Below are positions 10,679 through 26,899 of a stretch of DNA of 64,000 nucleotides, in pieces; the stretch's first letter is position 1; each line of letters starts with the position of its first letter. The position numbers and the translations under genes are program-made. The DNA comes from Arabidopsis thaliana (lineage: Eukaryota; Streptophyta; Magnoliopsida; Brassicales; Brassicaceae), in contig NC_003070.9 in the NCBI RefSeq assembly GCF_000001735.4, forward strand, positions 8,928,001 through 8,992,000, given 5' to 3'. The notes under the pieces are model-generated. The model made no database searches. It was not told the origin of the DNA and was given only the letters and a program-made list of their open reading frames with translations.

Positions 10679-12282
10679 TCATAGTTTAACAACTTCAGGG
10701 ATAAAGACAGGGTATCGTTCGATACAATCCGACCACGCTCCATCCGTTGGTGTCTTGATCGTACGGTTACATTTCCAAACGGCGGAGTTACACTTGAATC
10801 CACTTCCGAAAGCGATCTGCCAAACCCTATCGTTTCTCTTCATTCTCCCTTGAGCCTCTATGTAGCTAAGCTCATACCATAATGATGACGACGATGTATT
10901 ACCAAACCTATGTAGTGTCATTCTTGAAGCTTCCACGTGTTCTCCCGACAGCTGTAGATTCTTTTGCAGCTCATCAATCACCGCTCTTCCTCCTGCGTGG
11001 ATGCAGAAATGCTCGAAGGCCTGCTTGAAATCTGGTATGTACGGCTTCCACTTTGGATTGAAGATTTTACGTCCGATAAGGGATGAGAGGAAGAGAAGCT
11101 GCTCCGATGCCGGAAGGACCAAAGGACCTATTCAATCCAATAAGTGTGTTAATCTCTTTTAGAAGAAAAAAAGTTCCAACAAAGAGATCACATGATCATA
11201 GAGATAAAGTCATAGGATGAAAGCATGTTTAGTATATAACATTGTGAGTTACCTATGGTAGTGATATTAGCTTTCAAGGCTTCTCCGGCAATGGTCATGA
11301 GATCTTTAGACAAGTTGATTCCCACGTTACCATTTTTGTCTTCCTGTTCCATAACACAGTTGTAGGATTTGTCATCCGCACCGCGATGGGTCCTAACAAG
11401 GTGGCATAACTTGTACTTAGCTCGCCACCTGTCGGATCTGCGGTTAGAGAGGAGAATGGCGGCGCCTCCCATACGGAAGAGGCAGTTTGGGAGCAACATG
11501 GCTCTCTCATTACCCTTATAGTAATTAGGAGTAATGATCTCAGTGCTAATTATGATTGCGTTGGAGTTAGGATGGACTTGTAACAAATCACGTGCTACAT
11601 CAACTGAGATAAGACTAGCGCTGCATCCCATCCCGGAAAGGTTATAGCTTTTGATGTTACTCCTAAGCTTGTACTTGTTGATAATCATAGCGGAGAGAGA
11701 CGGCGTTGGTGAGAACAGAGAGCAATTAACAATGAGGATGTCGATGTCTTTAGGTTTAAGACCTGTATTCTTGAAGAGATCTTCCATGGCGGTGAAGATA
11801 ACCATTTGGGCCTCGTTTCTTGCGGATTCCATGGTTGGAGTTGGAGGGATGTAATGAATAGCTGGAGGGAGACAAGTCTCTTCTCCTAGACCTGATCGCT
11901 CGAGGATTCTCATTTGGAATTCGACACTCTTGGGATTGTCTTTGAGGATGAGACGAGAGTGTTCCATGAACGAAGAGAACGGGACACGGCACGTGACAGG
12001 AGGTTTGTAGCAAGAGTAGTCCACAAGGTAGACGGTACGTGGCTTGGACATGAAGTAAACGGTTGAAACAAAGATAATAAGGAAAGAGGAACAAAGGATA
12101 TGAAGAAGCTCGAAGTGGAGTGAGTTCAAGACACTGAGAATCTCTTCCGGACCCATTCGGAGAAGCTCGATGGCGACGGTTGCTATGACTGGAATCAAAA
12201 GAAGAGTAAGGAAGTTGTTGATAAGGTATTGGTAACCGAGTTTAACATATTTAAGCTTCACGGAGCTCGAGAAATCAGACAT
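10679..12282 (-). CDS. KCS5: 3-ketoacyl-CoA synthase KCS5 (CER60), very-long-chain fatty acid elongation
   Basis: This condensing enzyme of the ER fatty-acid elongase joins malonyl-CoA to long acyl-CoAs, feeding wax and other very-long-chain lipids. Two exons, 12282-11253 and 11127-10679, encode 492 aa. The intron interrupts the Gly codon of [17 protein letters not shown]. Two N-terminal membrane segments lie at about 23-41 and 56-78. A FAE1/CUT1 synthase core follows, with catalytic Cys220 in [10 protein letters not shown], then in exon 2 the catalytic His of [11 protein letters not shown] and Asn of [12 protein letters not shown]. Length and gene structure match KCS5, the paralogue of CER6/KCS6. 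The ATG at 12282 opens the usual short cytosolic N-terminus before the first helix. No broken residue is seen, and I judge the enzyme functional. Confidence 0.96.
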
Positions 12283-14810
12283 TTTGGAAGAGTTTTGCTA
12301 TGCCTATGATGAGGTGTGGAGGAAGAATAGGTTTGGGATATAAAGGAGAAACAGAGGAAAGTTGGCAGATGGGAGAGGAGTTAATTTTCGGACTCAAACT
12401 CTCACGCCACTCAACGCTCTTTCTCTCGCTTCGTCTTTCTATTTAATTTTGCTTTTTTTTTTTTATGATTTACTGTCCAATCTTTTTTTCTATATCTGTG
12501 TTTCCAGTTGTTGCCAGACAAACGTCAATTATGGAGCAAATGATTATGGGGAAAAAGACTTTTACCAACCTTTTGCTGTTTTAATTCATTTCATTGAGCC
12601 TGAAAGCATTTTTTTTTCCTAGAAAGAATATGTAACAAGAGTAGGAAAAGAGATTTGTCAGTTGACTCGATATACATGTTCGGTCTGATTGAGATCAATG
12701 TGTTTTGTAAATTTGTAATACAAGGTTCAGAGGTTATACATCCAGGTACAAGAATTATTTTTTCCCGTTAAAATGTGACCAGCAACAGCTATATTTTGTT
12801 GAAAATTTACTTTGAATGACAAAATAAAATTGTGGGTTTACTATATCAACAAAAACTTGTGAAAAATATCATCTAACCTTCTTTAAAATTAACTCATTAT
12901 TTTCTTTGATATTATAATTTATATTTTACGACTAACAAAAAACCCTACAAAAGCTAAAAAAACAAAATTCTTTTTTTTTTCCTCCCTACTCTCCTTTTTT
13001 CCCGGCCATTGCCGTTCTCGTTTTGTTCTCTCTGTCCAACCTTCATCTCTCCGTCGTACCTTCTTTTCTCTACTGTCTTGTCTCTCTCTTTCTCTCCGCC
13101 ATCCCCATCGTGAGACTGGTTACATTCTTTTCAGTTACTATCAGTGCGGTGTTTTCTCATTCATCCCCAATCTTGGACACCGCTTCTGTTTTTTCATGAT
13201 TTTATCAAAATTCATGTAAATTGCTTTTACGTAAAACAAAATTTATATGGAAAATATGACATTTAACGTTTTTGTAATTTTAAACATTGTTTAAATCTGC
13301 AATTAATCTAATGTAGTATAAAGTCTATAAAGTATGTTAACTAAAAGAAAAGAGAGAAAGTTTATCATATCCATATCTTGATTTAATTTATAAAAAGTAA
13401 TCCAAATTTAATGCACAACCTAATCTTGGCGATATTAAAGATCACCAACTTGAGAAGCAATAAAAACATCCCACTCGAGCATTTGTTCACGTGAATTCTG
13501 TCACATTACTTGTTTAGACTTATAAGCCGATCATTAATGTCTACTCAATAAAAATCGTTTTTTAATGTATACAAGTTTTGTAGTAGTAGAGAGTGGAACT
13601 AAGTATCGTTTTTTTTGTGGGGAGTGACTAGTGAGTAAAATGTTTAACTGTTTTTACGACAAATTGTGGCATTGGCGATATCTCCAAACCGCCGCCCCCA
13701 TATCATTGCAGGGAAATAGTAACTGGGATGCAAATCAAATATTTTGGTTTCACCATTTTTTTTTTGTCCGGGGCATAAATTGGTGTTACATTGAATTATC
13801 ATAGTCAATAATCTAGTTAACCGCTTTAACAGAATCAGAGACGACAGTACAAGTTATATACTTGGTGTTGGCTCTGCATACGTTACAAACGTGTATATCC
13901 TTATATGAAAAAATGGTCCTTCATACGGATAATGAGTATAATGATACATGGGGTGTCAGACCAACCAGCGGCTAACCATATCTTTTTATTTAAAAAGTAA
14001 ATATTCACGGCGACTCTCAACTATGTGACGGTTTCATATTTATGTTTGTCATTTACATAAACTAATCTTCCTGGATTGCTGCTTTCGGTTGGGATGTGTT
14101 TTTGTTTTTTTGGTTGGTTTTAATGTTAAGGCGGTTGGGATGTTGACGATTGTTATTTCAACTTTCAGCTCTGGCGCTTTGTTCATTGTACTAGGAACTT
14201 AGTAAACCAGCCACAACATGACAACCTAGACACAATGCATGCAAAATGCTAGGAAGAATATATATTCTGCAAAATGATATGTCCAATAAAGGACAAGCAT
14301 CATATTTTTCCTTCCACCTTCTTTTGTGTCAATTTTCATTTCCCTTCAAAAAAGCTAAGACAAGAAAGAACTAGGTTGATTCCTTTGTGTCAACTTTCAG
14401 CTCCGGGAATTTTGATTTTTCCTTCCACCTTCCTTTGCCTTTGAGGCCTTCTAGTCAAGGTCTCTGAGAGAGCCTTCAACTGCCAATGGATTGCTAACCA
14501 ATTTTCAAGAGATTGAAGACCAAAAAAAATATATCACATTTCATAAACCTCTTTGGATACTTTAAAAGCCCACATTCAGTTCATTATATTTGCTTCAAGC
14601 CCAAAGCTTATAATTAGGTTATACTAATCCAAGTCTTTATGAAAGTTAGATGTAACTACTATTATTCAAAGACTACATAAAAAAAAGTCAAACATAAACT
14701 AAATCAACCAGGATTGAACATCCTTCTAACACAAAATAAAATAAAATTAGACCATCTAATCGCATGATCTAGTTTGTCAATGTTACACAAAATCAGAGGA
14801 GCCTAATAAA
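12283..14810. other. Intergenic: KCS5 promoter side and DFR-like promoter side
   Basis: About 2.5 kb between two divergent genes, so it holds both promoters. The first roughly 100 bases contain the KCS5 leader. A C/T-rich island stands out at 12975-13190 (see findings). Near 14300-14440 there is an imperfect duplication of a CCTTCCACCTTC-containing block. The rest is AT-rich, with no coding frame I can support. Confidence 0.55.
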
Positions 14811-16244
14811 ATGGCAGAGTACTTGGTTACCGGAGGAACCAGCTTTATAGCCTCTCATGTTATCAAGTCACTTCTAGAATTTGGTCATTACGTAAGAACA
14901 ACTGTTAGAGACTCAGGTACTTTACCTAGAATCCTCCAAAGATTCTTAGGTTTGCTTCCACAAGTTTTTTTTTTTGGTTTCTTAAATGATTCTGTAATTT
15001 TCTTTCCTTGTTATTAAGAAGATGAAGAAAAGGTGGGTTTCTTGTGGGACTTAAAAGGAGCAAAAGAAAGGTTGAAGATCTTCGAAGCTGATCTAACGAT
15101 AGAGGGAAGCTTTGACGAAGCAGTCAACGGTGTTGATGGAGTCTTCCACATCGCATCTCGAGTTTCTGTTCGTCTGGACAACAACAATCTGGTCAAAACA
15201 TATCTCATGTTTACATTATTTGTCATAACATTTTTGATAAAATAAACTGGCTTATGTTTATTGAAGCTTTTTTTTGTTTTCCTTAGGATAAATTTGATCC
15301 TAATATAAGTGGAACAATGAATGTGATGAACTCTTGTGCAAAGTCAAGAAACACTGTGAAAAGGATTGTTCTCACATCTTCTTCAACCGCGATACGGTAC
15401 CGTTTTGATGCTACACAAGTCTCTCCACTTAATGAATCGCATTGGACCGATCTTGAATACTGCAAACACTTCAAAGTCAGAACTTTTTAACTCATTGTTG
15501 CCTTCCTTCAGTTTTAGACAACATTCATATTGTCTTATATATCGATGAATGTCTGAAAAAATGTATGTAGATTTGGTATGCTTATAAAAAGACTTTAGGG
15601 GAGAAAGAAGCTTGGAGGATCGCAGCTGATAAGAAGCTAAACCTAGTTGTCGTAATCCCATCATTTTGTATTGGTCCAATACTTAGTCCAAAACCTACAA
15701 GCTCCCCTCTCATTTTTCTGTCCATTATCAAAGGTTAGCGAATCTAATCACTTTCATACTTTCATACTTATGTTTTCTATTTCACCAAATACACTTTTTC
15801 TGTCCATTTGAGCTGATCTTGTCTTGACTAGGGACTCGTGGAACGTACCCTAACTTCAGGGGAGGGTTTGTGCACATAGACGATGTAGTTGCTGCACAAA
15901 TCTTAGCAATGGAAGAACCTAAAGCATCAGGAAGAATCTTATGTTCGAGTTCAGTGGCTCACTGGTCAGAGATCATTGAGATGCTACGAATCAAATACCC
16001 ATTATACCCATTTGAGACCAAGTACTTACTATATATCCTCTGCTCTATATCATAACACTTTTTAAGACATGTTTTTGATGTAACAGAAAAAAACTGTAAC
16101 AGGTGTGGCAGTGAAGAAGGGAAAGATATGCCTCATAGCTTAGACACAACAAAAATACATGAACTTGGCTTTGCCTCCTTCAAGTCATTAACAGAGATGT
16201 TTGATGACTGTATCAAGTGTTTTCAAGACAAGGGTTTGCTCTGA
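14811..16244 (+). CDS. Short-chain reductase of the DFR/TKPR2-like family (320 aa)
   Basis: This is an NADPH-dependent reductase of the extended SDR superfamily (dihydroflavonol reductase, cinnamoyl-CoA reductase and tetraketide pyrone reductase branch). Six exons with canonical borders: 14811-14916, 15019-15191, 15287-15475, 15571-15733, 15832-16021, 16103-16244; total 320 codons. The N-terminal Rossmann loop reads TGGTSFIAS. The catalytic Ser lies in LTSSST and the Tyr/Lys pair in YAYKK, all present. The C-terminal part ([33 protein letters not shown]) fits the TKPR2 subgroup best from memory. TKPR2 reduces tetraketide pyrones for pollen-wall sporopollenin. By position this gene is its duplicate; substrate and expression cannot be read here. 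One oddity is that the middle glycine of the cofactor loop is Ser. The gene is otherwise intact. Confidence 0.9.
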
Positions 16245-16900
16245 AACACAAACTAATCAAGCTTATATTTAAACATCAACGAGATCTCTTAATCTAAAAG
16301 GATTCCACACTATGTAAAGTGCCCATCAATCTTGGACTTAATAATTACACCATCTCGCTCACGTCTTGTAGAGTTTCTTTGGACTGATCGTATCACGTGC
16401 TTAACACACACAAATGTCCGTACCAAGAAAGGTACAGGAACACGTGTCAACTCTCTTTAGTACTCTTTACTTTTAAGGTAGTGGAGAATGCCACTTGAGA
16501 GAGTCGTCTACATTTCATTTTTGGTCGTTCACAAGTCACAATCACCATTAGCCACCTTCAAAAACATAAATGTGATCCAACTGTTATGTACTATTAATAT
16601 CAACCCATGACTTATTAAATTCTCGGTTTAGATTTTCTGTCCTGATTAGACAAACATTAAAAGAGAAAGGTACAACACCAAGAGACAAAAGAGATACGAA
16701 GAACAATGCATAAGGAAATAGATTAAAACATAAAGATGAAAGAAAGTAAAACCAACATTTATGAAAAAATGTTGTGCAAATCACTCCTTTGGACTGTTCT
16801 AAAAGCACATGAAAAATCCATAGAGATCAGACCGCAAGGATCATACTTTCTAGCTTTCTTCATCATGTTCCTGTGAAACAGAAACCGAAGCTAACAACTC
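16245..16900. other. Spacer between convergent DFR-like gene and CRF12
   Basis: These are downstream regions of two convergent genes. It contains 3' UTR sequence on both sides and a small patch around 16360-16470 with ACGTG cores (TCACGTGC and ACACGTGT). No gene is supported. Confidence 0.6.
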
Positions 16901-17764
16901 TTAAACCAAACCGAGAGGCGGTGTTGTCAGATGATCTGTATAGGCAAATTTGAAATCATCAAGCTGGAATTCCATTTCAGTGAAATCACAGTCAGGTAGC
17001 TCACTTGGAAGACTGTTTTCAAACCTGCTGAAGTTGATATCATTTTCGAGCAATGAGTAATCATCCAGCAGAATGTTAGAGTCAGTAAGGAAACAATCAA
17101 AGTCTAGCTCTGCACCATTTGCATTAGAAACCATAGAATCCTCTTCTGCTGCTAAGAATCTCAGATCAGGTATTTTCACATCCGAAAAGTCGAAAGTAGT
17201 GAACACTTCTTTGGTGGTTGAATCACCAGACGCAGCAACATCTTTGTTCAGAGACGTCTTTTCTTTAGACAAATCATCAGCACTTACACAAGAAACAGAA
17301 GCAGAAGTAGGGGAACGCAAGCACTGGCTAGTCACTGTTACAACCGATGAGGAAACAGCAGAACCTGAAGAAGCCAGTGCATCATACTCAACCTTCTTGT
17401 CAACATAAGCCTTCTCAGCTTCTGCAGGAGTTTCATAAGTACCCAACCATTTCTTAGTTTTAGTGAATGGGTTCAAAATCTCAGCAGCAAATTTGCCTGA
17501 TGGCCTCGGCCTAACTCCCACAGGATACTTAAACTGCCTAGTAGATTTCCTTCTAGGGGTTTTGACAGCATTGCTACGATCCTGAGAACTCTCGGAGACC
17601 TGAGGGAGGAAAGTAATCTCATGAACAAAACGCTTTACCTTTCGAGGTTTAGGTAACCATTCATCGCTAGAGGAAGAGGAATCATCAGTAGCATCAGGAT
17701 CAGTGAAAACAATACGAACTGTTCTCAACAAAGAGTCTCTCTCAGGTTTCACAAAGGACTTCAT
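16901..17764 (-). CDS. CRF12: Cytokinin response factor-type AP2/ERF protein CRF12 (287 aa)
   Basis: A nuclear transcription-factor-like protein with a single coding exon. Residues 14-48 ([17 protein letters not shown], then [15 protein letters not shown]) are the CRF domain, a protein-interaction module specific to cytokinin response factors. An AP2/ERF domain spans about 79-130 but is divergent: it begins [19 protein letters not shown], so the usual RGVR arginine and two DNA-facing tryptophans are replaced by Val, Ser and Phe. The C-terminal half is acidic and Ser-rich (activation-type), ending in a [12 protein letters not shown] motif. The main ATG at 17764 follows a long spliced leader carrying a 90-codon upstream ORF, so translation is probably regulated. 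The CRF12 name rests on the CRF domain, position and length; divergence from canonical ERF binding is seen directly. Confidence 0.9.
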   Translation of the reverse strand: MKSFVKPERDSLLRTVRIVFTDPDATDDSSSSSDEWLPKPRKVKRFVHEITFLPQVSESSQDRSNAVKTPRRKSTRQFKYPVGVRPRPSGKFAAEILNPFTKTKKWLGTYETPAEAEKAYVDKKVEYDALASSGSAVSSSVVTVTSQCLRSPTSASVSCVSADDLSKEKTSLNKDVAASGDSTTKEVFTTFDFSDVKIPDLRFLAAEEDSMVSNANGAELDFDCFLTDSNILLDDYSLLENDINFSRFENSLPSELPDCDFTEMEFQLDDFKFAYTDHLTTPPLGLV

Positions 17765-17872
17765 ATCTTCTCAAACACACCAAGAACACACCAAAAAAAC
17801 CCCACTCAAAAATCTCTGATCAAAAACTGCTAAATCGGATGAGGTTTTTTTCAGGAAAAAGATTTCTCTGTT

Positions 17873-18243
17873 TCAGCGAACTATGAAAAAGGGTATTTTT
17901 TGCTTTTCGTGAAAACCCCCAAATACTTCAACACCAGAACAAGTCCTGCACAAAATCACAATCCAGAACCAATACTTAAAACCTTTAGATTCTCCTTCAC
18001 CAACAAAAGAAAAAGATAAAGAAGAAGAGAGAAAAGGCCAAACCTTTTAAGTCTTAAGCCCATGGAAATGGAAGGAACCTCAAGAATAAGCCTCTGTTCG
18101 GAGCAGAAGCGAAGAGCGTTAAGAACAGCCGTCAGACTCAGACCAAAGAACAAGACAGACGAGGAAGAAGAAGAAGACGATTGAATTGCAAAGGAGATTA
18201 GAAACAGAGACGAAATCGCAGCCGATTCAGACACAGCCGACAT
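17873..18243 (-). CDS. Spliced upstream ORF in the CRF12 leader (90 aa)
   Basis: In the 5' leader of CRF12 an ATG at 18243 opens a frame that crosses a leader intron. Exon parts are 18243-18044 and 17945-17873, joined AAAAG|GTTTGG to TTTTGTGCAG|GACTT. The peptide has 90 residues: a Ser-rich, hydrophobic first half (MSAVSESAAISSLFLISF, later a run of eight Ser), a basic middle (MGLRLKRTCSG) and the end FHEKQKIPFFIVR. Its stop at 17873 is 108 bases before the main ATG. I recall that CRF10 and CRF12 mRNAs are listed among plant genes with conserved-peptide uORFs. If so, the peptide sequence itself may stall ribosomes and limit CRF12 synthesis. The splice sites are read by eye; the regulatory role is inference. 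Confidence 0.72.
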
Positions 18244-22876
<4,633 letters not shown>

Positions 22877-23699
22877 AAAAAGCTGGACTCTGGACCAGAC
22901 TCAGTAGCTGCTTCAGCTCCAGGGATATAGTTGATTTTGTATAGAAAATTATATACATTATTGCTTTGTTTGTTTGCTGTCTTGAAATAAGTTCCTAATT
23001 CCTTTTTGTTTTGTTTTGGCAAAGTCATAAACTCAATTGGAAAGTTTTGTTTTTCTTTCATTGTATCAATTGAATCAACTGTTTAATTTTTTAAAGCAAA
23101 AAATTGATTAAAGCCCAACATAACCCAATCCTAAGAAAGCCCAAAATGGCCCAATTAGACACTTTCGTCATTTTATATCTTTCCCTTTAATAAATCCTTC
23201 GTAAAAAAAAATCAAACGCAGAATATTATTTTTCTCGCTCGCGAATTCCTCTTTCTCACCTTTTCTCGCTCCTGGGAATCTGAAGCAGTTCTTCTCCGAC
23301 GCCTGGATCGGTAAGTTGATTTCCAGTTTCTTCTTAACGAATCATAAGATCTCATCTCTAAACCTTCATTTTCCGATTCACATTCCCTTTAATCCAACTT
23401 CGAACCGGTGAATCTGAACCCATTTCTCGCTTCTTCTGTTTTATTCATACCCGATTCGTTTCAAAATCTGCAGTATAGTCTTAATCTGTTTGTGCAAGTA
23501 GAGAAAAATCAATAAAGCCGAAGATAACACTCGAGTGGCTATAATTGTTTTTTCCCAGGATCTGTAAATGATTTCTCGTATTTATTACTAAATATTTTAT
23601 TCGAGATCCGAAAATATCTATTGTTTCGTCTCTTATAGCAATGAGCTCATAGGAATTATTTTTGGTGTTGCAGTGATTTGATTCGAACTTTCACATAAG
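22877..23699 (+). other. ALMT4 3' UTR, RCN1 promoter and RCN1 leader with 5' UTR intron
   Basis: The left 200 bases are the ALMT4 3' end. Three GCCCA elements at 23113, 23139 and 23149 (the last in GGCCCA) form a site-II-like cluster typical of housekeeping plant promoters. The RCN1 leader starts around 23230. It contains a leader intron at about 23311-23673 (GGATCG|GTAAGT to GTGTTGCAG|TGATT), placing 26 leader bases just before the ATG at 23700. Confidence 0.65.
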
Positions 23700-26600
23700 A
23701 TGGCTATGGTAGATGAACCGTTGTATCCCATTGCTGTGCTTATAGATGAGCTTAAGAATGATGATATTCAGCTTCGTTTGAACTCGATCCGTCGCTTATC
23801 TACTATAGCTCGTGCTCTTGGAGAGGAGCGTACAAGGAAGGAGTTAATCCCTTTTTTGAGTGAGAATAGTGACGATGACGATGAGGTGCTTCTTGCAATG
23901 GCTGAGGAGTTAGGAGTTTTTATTCCGTTTGTTGGAGGAATTGAGTTTGCGCATGTTCTTCTTCCTCCTTTGGAATCTCTATGTACTGTTGAAGAGACTT
24001 GTGTGAGAGAAAAAGCTGTGGAATCGCTTTGTAAGATTGGATCTCAGATGAAAGAGAATGATCTTGTTGAATCTTTTGTTCCTCTTGTGAAGGTTAGTTT
24101 AGGAGATTTATGTAGCACTAGATTACGCCGTTTTGTTAGTTGGTTCAATCAAAGCTTTTTTTTTTGTTTTGTTGTTTGTCTTGTAGAGGTTAGCGGGTGG
24201 TGAATGGTTTGCAGCAAGAGTTTCTGCATGTGGTATATTTCATGTTGCATACCAAGGTTGCACTGATGTGTTGAAGACTGAGTTACGGGCTACTTATAGC
24301 CAGTTGTGCAAAGATGATATGCCAATGGTGCGAAGAGCTGCTGCATCTAACCTGGGGAAATTTGCTACAACTGTCGAGTCTACCTTTTTGATTGCTGAGA
24401 TCATGACTATGTTCGATGATCTTACTAAAGATGGTACTTAATGTTTGAATATATCGTACTTTATATGTGCTCATCACTTAGAAATAGTTTGCATAGACCC
24501 AAGAGTATGGTAAAGAGATCACATTTGAATTAATAAACGCTGTTTGATGAAATATATTGGATACTTACCTCTTCAGAAATGTTTGTTTTATCTGTGCTTA
24601 TATTGGTTAAACTTTAACCTTCATTTCAGACCAAGATTCTGTGAGACTATTGGCTGTTGAAGGGTGTGCAGCTCTTGGAAAGTTGTTGGAACCTCAGGAT
24701 TGTGTTGCACGCATTTTACCTGTTATTGTTAATTTCTCTCAGGTGAATTGAGCTTTGTTTTTTTCATTCATGGATTTTTCAGTTAATTGTCTGCTGTTCC
24801 ATGTTTAATTTTCATCGGTAAAAGCTTGCTGTTCTGATGTTTTTCTATGGTGTTTGTATTGATTTCTGAGAGCAGGATAAATCTTGGAGGGTGCGCTACA
24901 TGGTTGCTAATCAGCTATATGAACTTTGTGAGGCAGTGGGTCCTGATTGCACGAGGTATGTGTTTTGTGACATTGTTGATTTTTTTGTCATCCTTGCTAA
25001 TCTAGGCTTTCGTTCTCGTAAAACAGTTTTGTGACCTTCAAACAAATATGCATCTAAGAGCGTCTATTGGAAGTTTTCTTTATTCTTTTTCGTTCATATA
25101 AGAGCCTTCCATGGTAGTTCTATGTTTGTACATGTATCTTTTTATTTTGACACAATTTATGTTATAATATCTCTAGGACGGATTTGGTTCCAGCATATGT
25201 GAGATTGCTAAGGGACAATGAGGCTGAAGTGCGAATAGCAGCAGCGGGAAAAGTGACCAAGTTCTGTCGGCTTTTGAATCCAGAGCTTGCGATTCAGCAC
25301 ATCCTTCCTTGTGTGAAGGTAAGACTCCTTAAATTCTATATAAACGAGTTGTTTGATGTCCCCTGTCTCGTAATATTCTGATACATACTGATGTCTGGCA
25401 GGAATTATCATCGGATTCTTCTCAACATGTCCGCTCTGCTCTAGCTTCAGTAATAATGGGGATGGCTCCTATCCTTGGGAAGGTATGAACTGAAGATAGC
25501 CAACATTTTCGCATCTTGTGACAATGTTCTGAGATTTAATTTGTTTTATGGTTTTCATCAACAAAATCAGCCATACCTTGTGTTATGGCGTGGTTATACC
25601 AGCCCCAACTGGTGTTGCAGACCTTATCAAAAAATTATTAACATACTAAAATCTTTCAATACAGGACTCAACCATTGAGCATCTGTTACCAATTTTTCTT
25701 TCCCTTTTGAAAGATGAATTTCCTGATGTGCGCCTTAACATCATAAGCAAGTTAGATCAAGTCAACCAGGTTTGTTGCATCTCTCTTGTGTGCTTTAGAT
25801 ACTACTTTTATTGCTTCCTTATTTAGTTGGTGACTGAATTATCTTTTACGGCAGGTTATTGGAATTGATCTACTATCTCAATCCTTGTTACCGGCCATTG
25901 TAGAACTTGCTGAGGATCGGCACTGGAGAGTCCGACTTGCAATAATAGAGTATGTTCCACTGTTGGCCAGCCAGTTAGGTATAGGATTTTTCGATGACAA
26001 GCTCGGAGCCCTTTGCATGCAATGGCTGCAAGACAAGGTTTACCTTGAATCTTTGATGTTTGCATAAATTTCTCATTCACTTGTTATTGTAGATATTGAC
26101 ACTGTTCTCCTCCTTCAGGTCTACTCTATCCGCGAAGCTGCAGCAAACAACCTAAAGCGCCTCGCAGAGGAGTTTGGTCCTGAATGGGCAATGCAGCACT
26201 TAGTTCCCCAGGTATTCTTTGAGCATTTTATACTAAAACCATCTGTCTGTTTATCTTATTGTTGATCTATGTCAAGTACCTCACCTATAACATCTAATCT
26301 CCAGCTTTGGTCCCTTTTCTTTGGATATCACTAAAGCTGCAAATATTGAGATCTCCAGATTGACCTTTATCATATAAACAGGTATTGGACATGGTCAACA
26401 ATCCGCACTACCTACACAGGATGATGGTTCTACGCGCAATATCTCTCATGGCGCCTGTAATGGGATCAGAAATCACATGCTCTAAGTTTCTTCCTGTGGT
26501 TGTTGAAGCATCAAAAGACAGGTACAATAGATAGATTAGAGGATATGAATAAGCCAAACTAGTTTAAGAACACTTCTTAGTTTTTAATGTGTTGTTGTTG

Positions 26601-26899
26601 CACACCTCTTATCTCTGCAGAGTTCCAAACATCAAGTTCAACGTTGCCAAACTTCTGCAATCCCTCATCCCCATAGTCGACCAATCAGTACGATCATAAC
26701 AAACATAACTCAGTTATATCGAAAACTAATGGAAATTGTTGAATTTTAATGTTTTTGCCGTGTCAAAAATTTGTAGGTGGTGGACAAAACAATCCGTCAG
26801 TGTTTGGTGGACCTGAGCGAAGACCCTGATGTTGATGTTCGTTATTTTGCAAATCAAGCACTTAATTCCATCGATGGTTCCACAGCAGCACAATCCTGA
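23700..26899 (+). CDS. RCN1: PP2A scaffold subunit A1, RCN1 (588 aa, HEAT repeats)
   Basis: This is the regulatory A (scaffold) subunit of protein phosphatase 2A, which holds catalytic C and regulatory B subunits; in Arabidopsis it acts in auxin transport, ABA and ethylene signalling. Twelve coding exons: 23700-24092, 24187-24433, 24630-24742, 24876-24955, 25177-25318, 25402-25482, 25665-25769, 25855-26037, 26119-26211, 26382-26521, 26621-26687, 26777-26899; total 588 codons, all borders GT/AG. The protein is a continuous array of HEAT repeats of about 39 residues, seen as recurring [18 protein letters not shown] and LVPLLESL-type helices; 15 repeats are expected for this length. The initiating [21 protein letters not shown] is typical of plant A subunits. 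Naming as RCN1 rather than a paralogue relies on position. Confidence 0.96.

Noticed and set aside
11295..11510. Alternative minus-strand frame within KCS5 exon 1
   Set aside because: An out-of-frame shadow. The KCS frame is continuous through the catalytic motifs and splices correctly.
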